Shown piece after piece: positions 55,963 to 64,000 of a DNA stretch of 64,000 nucleotides (position 1 is its first letter; each line of letters begins with the position of its first letter). Both the position numbers and the translations under genes were made by a program. The stretch comes from Oscheius tipulae (taxonomy: Eukaryota > Nematoda > Chromadorea > Rhabditida > Rhabditidae). The stretch is from the NCBI GenBank assembly GCA_037178975.1, contig JASJZH010000004.1, positions 2,542,001-2,606,000 on the forward strand, in the 5' to 3' direction. The notes under the pieces are model-generated. The model was not told where the DNA came from. It saw only the letters and a list, made by a program, of their open reading frames with translations, and searched no databases.

Positions 55963-58733
55963 TTAGGCTTTGGAGATTTTGTCCTGAGGCTGGTTGATGG
56001 CATGACAACCCCAGATGACAATGAGGGCGGACATGATGAGACAGATCATGGATAGGGAGACTACCGAGGAGACGAACCACGTCTCCGAGAGACAGACCAT
56101 CTCGTCGGCCAGGGCAGCCACAGTGCTGTTCATGTTCTGCTCCTCGTCTTCCTCTCCCTTGGCCAAGACACGGATGATGGCAGATAGAGTCTCCTCAGAC
56201 TCTCCCTGAAGAGCATCGGCGGATCTCTTCTTGCGTCCGTGAGACATGAACAGCTCGTTGGTTCCGGAGTCCAGACAATTGGACTAAAAATATTTATGAA
56301 CCTGTCAAAACAGTATCTACTCACCACAGGACATCCGTTGGGTCCAGCACAGAACATGATGGTGCACATGATCTGGACATCGTAGGATCCATCAAGACGG
56401 AAGGCACGAAGATCGCTCTTCAGTCTGTTCTTGTCAAAGTCCTGTTCGACGGGACCGACGAGGGCGGGGTAGCGAGGGCAGCCGTTCTCGATCAAGGTGA
56501 AGGGAACACTGTCTCCGAAGCCTCCGACACGAGTGGCGACACATTCGGTGACCATCATGTTGTGGGGACCGGCCTGTTCCGAAGAGATCACGAGGAGGAG
56601 GGGATCTCCGATTGAGGCCTGAATGTTCTTACGTACAGACTGAACATAAAAGAGTCACCTTGTGAAGAGGCTCTTCAAGCTGATTGAGAATGGTGAGTTC
56701 AGCAGTGACGGGAGGAGGAGTAGCCACGTCCAGGACAGTCGTGTTCTGAGAGTTGGCCTCGTAGATTGTGGTCACGACGACAGTTCCCTCCTTGACCATT
56801 TTGTCCATTGAGACATCACAGCTGACACGGTAGAAGCGATCCCATTCGGTCGTAACCTGATGAGGAAGGACTCCATCGAGAGAGACAACCACAAGGGCTT
56901 CCATTTTTCCGTCACGGATGACGGTTCCACAGTCAGAGCTGACAGTTGGGGGAGGGAAGGTGATGGAAATCTGCTTGGCATTCTCAACGACCTGAGAGCA
57001 GGTAGAGAATCGCTCAGCGGCGTAAATGGCTCCAGTGTAGGGTTCCTTGGTGTTGACGATGAAACGGATTCCCTCATTCGTGCAGAGAGCCATTCCTCCG
57101 AACTGGGATTCTGAAGCATTTTTTAGATCTTATGGATTCTGAACTGACCACAGTTGAACTCGTAGTAGTCCATGGCGGGATTGGCCTTGACATTGGCATC
57201 AGCACGTCCGACAGCGTAGATGAAGCACTTGGAGCTGGTTCTGAAGGATTCTATCAGCCTACAGTGAATACCGACAAACCTGTCGTAGTTGATGGACTTG
57301 CAGTTGAGGTTCTGGAAGCAGAGCGAGATGCAGTCGGAGACGGTGACTCCTTGAGCAGAGGCGACGACTTCTCCCTCAATGGAGGAGCCGATGAAACGCT
57401 CAAAGGCAGCCTGTTGACGACAGGTCGAAGAGGAGAGATCAGCTGAAAAAGGACACTTTCTCCTTCCCCGTTAATCCCCAAAAGTCAAATAGTTGCGTCT
57501 GGTATCCGGCGCCCATCAAGCGCGGACGGCCACGGGGTGAAGGACGTTCTTATCTAATCGACCCACTTTTTGACAAAAGCCGCAGGTACGGATGGGATGA
57601 TGACAGTTATGATGCGGGAAAAACTCACCGGCGACGCAGACGGGCTCGTAGTAGTCCTTGCCGACGACCTGGCCCTGCTGGTCAGCTCGGGAGAAGGTGT
57701 CCTCGTCGGAGACGATACAGTTCTTCTCGGAGGGATTGAACTCCACGGAGCGGCAGAAAGTGTTGAGAGAGTCGAGACACTTTTGCAGACAGTAGCTCTC
57801 TTGAGCCTCCACGGATTGAGTGTGGTCGTAGAAGCGGATCTCGAAGTTGGTCGTCTTCACGAAGACCAGGTTCCCTCCAGAAGGTCCGCATCTGTTCTGG
57901 CCTAGACTTGTCCTTTCTCTTATGGCAGTTTCAAAACTTACGAGAGAGACAGTTGTTGTCATAGTAATCAACAGCGCCATCGGCCATGCGAAGATGTGTA
58001 GGCTTGGAACGACGGTCTTCGGTCGAAAGCTCGCAGAGGAACGAGTCGTAGTTGTAGTTGACCGAGCGGCAGACGAACTCCTTCTCCTTGAGACAGGCCG
58101 ACAAACATTCTTCTCTCTTGGCAACCTTAACTGACTCTTTCAAAAGGCTCTAGAGAAATCAAACCTGGAAGCTCTTACGGACGAATCCCTCAAGGAGAGT
58201 CTTTCTCATGCGCTCGAAGGAGAACGATCTGTAGGTGCAGGCCTCGTGAGCAGAAACCGACGGCAGACAGGTCTTCTCGTAATAGAAGTTGTTGGCAGAG
58301 GGATTGGCTGTCAGCTCGCCAGTTCCGGCAGGAGAGGCAGCATCGTCGAAGAAGTAGCAAGTCTCTCTTCCGTCAAAGTTGAAAGAGGCACAGACTCTCT
58401 GAGCTCCAGTCGTGGGTTCGATGTTGTTGCGACAGTACTGGGAGCAGGTCAAGTCGTGTCCTGAAAAAGATGTCCTTTAGCTTTCCCGTTTTTGCGCGAC
58501 TGATATCCGCGAGACGAATGGGGTCAGTTGGCTTTTCAGACTGACTCATCGGATCGCAATGTTTCAATCAGGGATAAGGAAAACGAACCGGCAGTTGAGA
58601 CGACGACAGGAGTTCCGTCCAGACGTGCACGGGCTATCCTGACGAAGGCGGTCGTCTCCTGGTTCGAGCATTCGAAAACAGATTCGACGACTACCGCCAA
58701 CGAGAGGGTCAAAGCCACCCACCGCGGCAACAT
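55963..58733 (-). CDS. NOAH/NompA-like apical matrix protein (PAN domains + ZP)
   Basis: Signal peptide MLPRWVALTLSLAVVV (start 58733). Several PAN modules follow: DLTCSQYCRNNIEPT to NNFYYEKTC; REECLSACLKEKEFVCRSVN to DYYDNNC; EIRFYDHTQSVEAQESYCLQ to GKDYYEPVC; and one ending AMDYYEFNC. Then the ZP module: ALCTNEGIRFIVNTKEPYTG, VVENAKQISITFPPPTVSSD, FYRVSCDVSM, VTECVATRVGG, IENGCPRYPALVG, MCTIMFCAGPNGCP. A furin-type site (GRKKRSA) and a C-terminal membrane span (VVSLSMICLIMSALIVIWGC) complete the layout of worm NOAH-1/2 and fly NompA, which tether epidermis or sensory cilia to cuticle. Introns are about 36-50 nt. It converges on sFRP, 216 bp away. Confidence 0.9.
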
Positions 58734-59780
58734 CTCTAAAAAACAGAAATCAGCGAAAGAGTAGAGAGAGAGAGTGAAAGGAAAGAGAACGTAGCTCGAA
58801 AAGGTAATCAGTAGGGTAGAACAGAAGAGTCGAGAGTCGAGTAATTAAAACTGTAGAAACAAAGAAAACTAATTGGACTACAGCAAAAACTTCCTAATTT
58901 TGACAGAAAGTCTGTAGATTCAAATTGGCGATAGAGTGGACTTCGGGAGACTTTGTTTCGACTCCGCAGCAAAGTTGGAAACGACACAACGTTAGAATGG
59001 AACTACCGTAGCTTCAACTAAAGTAAGTGAAGGTAAGTAAGGACTGGTGGTATGCTTAGAGCCAGAAAGACTACCGTATCCCAAAGTGACCAAGCGTCGT
59101 ATGAAAAGTCAACAGTAGCGATTTGCACTCGAGGTAGGGACGGGTTCTTCAGCCTAAGGCTATGGATAAGGGAGGGGCTGACACGGGCGACCGTACACTT
59201 GTAAATAAGGCGGCCGATGAGACTGCGATGCTTTTTGGCTGGCCGTTCCCTTGACCCCCTTTCGTGTCGGGGCGAATCACCGGAGCGATGTCCTTAACAC
59301 AAGAAGAGAGATAGACTGACCGATGAGCCCATTTACCCAGTAGCCTGCTTTCTCCGACCCGTTTCGATGAGAAGTGACATTGGGAGTTGGACAGTTTTCT
59401 TCGGAAGGAGAAGGATACTGTCACTCTACACTGTCTGACTCGGAATGAGCCAAGCTCTGGCCAACTGGTTCAAGTCCTGCGAGCCTTCTGGCCCAAAAAG
59501 CTGAATAGTTTGCTCCCGGACAAAGCCACTGAATCCGTTGCACTCCCTGGATTCCTCGTTACAGCTATTGCTGTTTGAGAGGTGAAAGTTGCGCATAGAG
59601 GCTATCAGTCGCGCTCCAGTTCGTGTCAGTCGCCCTTTGCTTCGAATTCCAAAGAAATCGCTCTCTTCGTTCGCGAAGGATAACTTCACTTCTCCTTTTG
59701 GATTGTTGCAAGGTTATCTGGCTCTCAATCGTTCGAGATTCGATCAGCGACAGACTCTCCCAGTAAAGGACACACTTTAT
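58734..59780. other. Intergenic region
   Basis: About 1 kb between the NOAH-like start and the end of the amine oxidase gene. Frames on both strands (for example minus 59426-59689) lack domains and continuity. A direct-repeat-like AAAGTAAGTGAAGGTAAGTAAGG lies near 59020. No gene is called. Confidence 0.45.
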
Positions 59781-61967
59781 TCATCTGGATACTTTGACAG
59801 CTTCCCGCTTTCCAGACTCGTAAGCTCCGACTGTGGTCTGGTACATCTTCGAATGGGTGTGCTCTCCGGCGAACAGCACGAAGGGTCTGGAAAGCTTTAT
59901 GAATCACATTGAATGTCTCAAACCTTCCGTTTTTAGTCAAGGGAGAGGCTAGAACGTTAAAAGAGTCGACCGATTTCTGGTACCCGTTGGTACTGATAAA
60001 AGAATAGGCTCCGTTCCACAAAGGGTCGGCATTCCAATTGAATCTGAACTTGTCGTGTTCTCTGAAGGGAAAAGACTTACGTGTAAACAATTTTTGGTTC
60101 TGGAATACTGTTGTCCAAGAAGGCTGTCTTCAAATGATTTGTGATGACTGCCCCAATCTCCTTCGAACTCGTTCCGGCTGTCTCTTGGGGTCCTGATCCG
60201 GACAGAAACAGGACCAAGGTCTGAACCAGGAACTCTGTACTGAAAGATTACTAAACTAGCATTGTTCCGGTAGTCGAAGACCTCGAACATCTTGATCTGG
60301 CTCCCGAGAATGTTGTTCTGGCTACTGTAGGGTGTGACAAGGGCTGACGCGTTGCCTGACCACCAGGCTGTAGAATACTCTAAGAAAATTTTCTGGAGAG
60401 ACCCGAATCCCAGATTCTTGATCGCGTCCTGTTTCTCTTTTGGAAGAGCTGGGGTGAAGAGTTTCGGGCTCTTTTTTAAAACACCCAGGGGCAAAGTCAC
60501 GATAACGGAATCGAAAGAGACCGGAGTTGAGTCGACAGCAGTGACCAGAACCTTGTCCCCTGAAGCTTTGGATCAGAACTGAAGGCTGGTTGAGAAGGTA
60601 CCAGACCAGTCGATATTAGTGACTCTCGTGTTGATCTTGACGTTCTTGGCCTGGACTTGGGACTTGAGCGTCTCTAGAATAGCACGATAGCCGTCGTCTT
60701 TCAGTATCCACTCGGTGTCCTTCTTGCTCCCATCGTCCCATTGGTTGAAATTGGCAAGAGCTAGCTGTAAGAAGCTGCTATAGACCTTTGAGTTTTATTG
60801 CAACTATCCCTATAACAAATGTGTTGGGTACTCGGCCAAAGAATTCAAAATAAAGAAAGATGAATTTTCTCTGTGAACAGAAAATTTGGCCGAGACTCTA
60901 TCATACTGAGTTTCCTACTTGGAAAATGTCCAACAAACAGATCAACCTCCTGGCCTTACCTCCTTGACCGATCCGGACCACTCATTCTGAATCTGTGTCT
61001 TGAAGGTATCGGACAGCGCGTCGAAAGTCTGTTTACTTCCAGTGTTTTTCTGAACTTCGCTCTCTTCTACAAAAATAATGGACTAACAATTAGAAATGCC
61101 AGGTACTCCTTGTTATAAAACTCTTCCACACTAAGTTCTGGAGTTGTCTCAGCTGCTTTTTCCAGTTTAGAGTTTACCTCCTCGGCAAACTCCGCAAACA
61201 GATCAACTGCTGTCCTGAACCCTTTATTAAACCGTTGACGAGAATCTGGTTACCTGTTAATTCGATTTCTACCAGTCCCGAAGGACATTTCTTCGAAACT
61301 GACGTCGTAGTCGTTCAAGCGGTCCAGAAGATCTGAAAGTTGACTCTTTTTTTCTTCAATAAAACATACCGAGCTCCTTGGCCATCTTGTAAATCTCATT
61401 GTCCTGTCCGTTTATGAACTCTGCTCCCATCTGGAGCCATTGACCGTCCTCTGTCTGAATTGGATAGACTCTTCCTCCTAGTCGACTAGTTGCTTCCAGG
61501 AGCTGGTAAGGGACGCCGTTCTTCTGAAGCTCTATTGCAGCTGAGAGTCCGGCGAAACCACCTCCGATGATGGCCACTTCTGCTGATATCTGAAGCAAAC
61601 CCTGTTCAGTATCTGCAGTCTAGTCACTATCGGTTTTCTCTGATTGTGTATGAGTAAACTTTGATCCTATTAAGAACTTCGTATAGGAAAAAAAATCTGA
61701 AACTCTGTCGCTGCTGAGATACTAGCAAAACTTTCTTGGGATCATCTGGATTGCTACAAAACCCAGCGAATGAAAATTCGATTGAGACAGATCAAGAACT
61801 GGAAGGGAACTTATGACACCAACTGCAGCAATTAACCGATTTCATTTGAGTCTCATCAGATCCGCGTCAACATTCAGTAAACCATAAGAGCAGAGAAAGT
61901 ATAAACAGAAACGCAATAAACAAACCGTTTGGAGAGATCCAAAAAGTACCAATAGATTACTAATCAT
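59781..61967 (-). CDS. FAD-dependent amine/polyamine oxidase (secretory)
   Basis: The first exon (61926-61967) encodes a signal-peptide-like MISNLLVLFGSLQT and joins in phase, across a 0.34 kb intron, to ISAEVAIIGGGFAGLSAAIE, the N-terminal Rossmann dinucleotide motif. LLEATSRLGGRVYPIQTEDG and LQMGAEFINGQDNEIYKMAK follow, as in spermine/polyamine oxidases. Later segments: VDLFAEFAEEVNSKLE, NFNQWDDGSKKDTEWILKDD, VIVTLPLGVLKKSPKLFTPA (typical TVPLGVLK motif), and the C-terminal FAD-binding FVLFAGEHTHSKMYQTTVGA. It oxidises polyamines or related amines with H2O2 release; the signal peptide suggests secretion or a secretory compartment. About nine exons, most introns 35-60 nt. Confidence 0.87.
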
Positions 61968-63731
61968 GACGGTAGTTGAGTGACAGAGACCGGCCTCGAC
62001 CTTTGAAGCAGGGAGTAATCTAGCCACAATGACTGGCAGTCAAGAGTAAATAGTCAAGATTCACTCGGTAAATAGCCTCAGAACAATGTATCCGCTTACG
62101 GATCGACCTTTACTCTTTTGAAGACAATTGGTGAGAGAGAGTTCTGGCTTTCCCTGACTATTTGCAGCTGGGCATGACCTTCACGTGAATGGTGTCCGGC
62201 GGTCAAACGAACCCTTTCTCTCCGTACCAGCCGACTTACAATTCCTTCACACACACACACACACTCTCTCCCTGTGACACATCCTTCCGTCGGTCAAACA
62301 CAAAGGATATTGTGCTGTGCATTATTTCGGATCTAACTGTCCTTCCCTCGTCAATCGATTCAGATATCGTCCCCCACACATGTTGAATGAATCAGCTGGT
62401 GGACAAACAGACCAGTTGTGTTTGCGCGTGGCCATATTCACAGCTGGCATCTCTTTCCGTCGCGTGCGTTTCCGAAAGGATCAGCTGATACGTAGCGTTT
62501 GTATTCATCCGAAACAGCTGATATCTAGACTCAGACACATTGAATATGCATTAGTCCGTCCCGTTTCTACTCCGTTTCATAAGGGATAATGTCCTCTCCA
62601 ATATTTTATAAATATTCTAAAGAGTATGGACTCTTTCTATATCTAGGCTTCATATCTACTAGGATGTAGCTATACGAAAAAGAGTTTATGAGTCTCACAT
62701 AATGAAATTGACGTCTGGATGTCCGTCGGTCAACTGCTCCCAATTAGCTCACTCTCTCCCTCTGCATATTACTAACCATCTTTCGCAATCGATCCCATGC
62801 CTTCTCTTCTCTCGCTTGGACTGTCATAATTGGCTCCTCTCCCGCCGTTTTCGGGTCAACCTCTCTTTCTCTCCCGCGCATTTCCACCCACGTGACACCA
62901 CACGCCTCATCTTGCGTCCAAAATGAGTCCCGGCCAGAAAATGAGTCCCATCCAAAATAGCCTATGAATCGAGGAAGCCCCGTGTGTTCCTAGTTTCTGT
63001 CTCAATTCACTATAATTTGTCCCCACTTTTGGTGAGAAAGGAGTCTTTCGTAAGCTTTCGAAATACACACACCCTGTCAAAATGACTCACGCTGCGAAAC
63101 CATCCCTATTGGAGGTTTGTTCAGCTGCCATTCTGCAAAATGAAGCCCTTCTTTGTAGTTGTATGCTTCTTTCAATCATTCCCTCGTCACCAACCGGCTA
63201 ACCAAGAAAACAAGCCAGTATCCGGCTGTGACGCGTTTCCTTCTTTCATGTTGGCCCTTTTTGGGGGACAGCTGGACAACAGCTGTTCCTCTTATCTCTC
63301 GGACGTCATACATGGAAGAAGCTTTGCTTAGTTCTCATTTTGTTTCAATCTCCTGTATGGTTCAGTGATTGTGTCGTTCTGCCTACACATTTCAACAAGC
63401 ATCGTAAGCATTTGCACAATTTGTAACGGTCTGAATTGGGCTCACTCGCACTTCCTTTGGAAAAAGTGTCTGTAACAAGGGAACAGTCATTCTAGATCAA
63501 GTTGCTCCATTTGCGTTTAATTAATTGTCCTTTTGATCCACAAAGCTGTGTCACGAGTGCTTCCACTGTAAAGCTGTTTGCAGTAGTATCTCACATAGTC
63601 AGTCTGTTTCCTTTCTAAATCCTCTTGACATTTGTTTTTTTTCATAGACTTTTGTCTTCATTTCACACCATTCAAACTACAGTAACCTTTCTCAGCATGT
63701 TGATAAACCTCTTCCTAGTGAGGCCGCCGGG
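61968..63731. other. Long intergenic region with simple repeats
   Basis: About 1.75 kb between divergent genes. A CA tract (CACACACACACACAC near 62248) and CAGCTG words (62391, 62433, 62482, 62515) are seen. Two near-repeats AAATGAGTCCC at 62920 and 62939 flank a possible short duplication. Frames are short and unsupported. Confidence 0.5.
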
Positions 63732-64000
63732 ATGCCTGTCCGGACAGCAGCCGCTCGAAAAGGCCGTCTACTTACCGACAACGAAAAATTCTTTGAGTGG
63801 GTTTTAGACCGAACATCTTATAAAAAGAGATCTTTAGAAACAAACAAAGAAGATTTGTCTTTTTACGGAGCGACGGAGCATTTGCCAACGAGAAGGAAAC
63901 TGGAGGAAGAGTCAGTCTCGTTCAGTGATGTTGAGAGCATTTCCAGTAGTGATTCCGGGTTCAGTTCATTTGGCTGGAAGAGGAGGTGAGGCTATTATTT
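63732..64000 (+). CDS. 5' exon of an unrecognised gene (runs off window)
   Basis: The ATG at 63732 opens MPVRTAAARKGRLLTDNEKF, FEWVLDRTSYKKRSLE, then a charged and serine-rich stretch (SFSDVESISSSDSGFSSFGW) up to KRR, where GTGAGG at 63987 looks like a splice donor. The composition suggests an intracellular, possibly phosphorylated N-terminus. No domain is visible in the 85 residues available. Confidence 0.5.

Noticed and set aside
1-64000. CRISPR arrays, bacterial operons, prophage or rRNA
   Set aside because: No regularly spaced repeats, Shine-Dalgarno-led gene runs or rRNA are seen; genes are intron-rich and animal-like throughout.

Overview
This window is eukaryotic nuclear DNA from a small-genome ecdysozoan, most likely a nematode. 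The evidence is gene-dense sequence on both strands, genes cut by very short introns (most are 33-43 nt, ending in a T-rich stretch plus CAG or TAG), an nrf-6 type acyltransferase pair, a serpentine chemoreceptor-like GPCR, a PAN+ZP cuticle protein of the NOAH/NompA type, a PCNA very close to the nematode form, and mariner debris. Candidate trans-splice acceptors (TTCAG or TCCAG just before the ATG) fit this, but the species cannot be named from the sequence.

Layout. 1-1.1 kb: 3' end of a protein kinase. 1.8-3.7 kb: a foldback repeat and a dead mariner. 3.9-11.8 kb: a GPCR followed by two tandem nrf-6-like genes (minus strand) whose 5' halves are almost identical. 12.5-15 kb: tectonic. 15.7-20.4 kb: BAG6-like chaperone. 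20.7-21.8 kb: TIPRL. 21.9-26.5 kb (minus): iodotyrosine deiodinase, a small membrane-protein exon pair, and a large repetitive coiled-coil gene. 27.3-30.2 kb: DDX54/Dbp10 helicase. 31-31.9 kb: PCNA. 32.4-41 kb: a same-strand cluster of a GDNF-receptor-like GPI protein, a TRPM-like channel and a Ly6 protein. 41.5-43.5 kb (minus): glucosylceramidase. 44-50.5 kb: secreted, PAN and ZP proteins and a possible peptide precursor. 51.3-53.7 kb: a membrane protein and a bacterial-type DUF3050 protein. 54-55.7 kb: secreted frizzled-related protein. 56-58.7 kb (minus): NOAH-like PAN/ZP protein. 59.8-62 kb (minus): FAD amine oxidase. 63.7 kb: 5' end of an unknown gene.

Themes. Many products are secreted or surface proteins (GFR-like, Ly6, sFRP, PAN/ZP, NRF-6, GBA, amine oxidase), interleaved with housekeeping genes (PCNA, DDX54, BAG6, TIPRL). 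GFR-like, TRPM-like and Ly6 lie head-to-tail with gaps of about 80-140 bp, like an operon. The most unusual observations are: PCNA seems to have no GT-AG intron at all; the coiled-coil gene carries copies of one tiny intron in each repeat, three of them 39 nt and stop-free; the nrf-6 pair shows a gene-conversion-like tract; and a DUF3050 gene is present in an animal. Exon boundaries were inferred by eye from reading frame, splice phase and family similarity, so gene ends are firmer than every internal junction.
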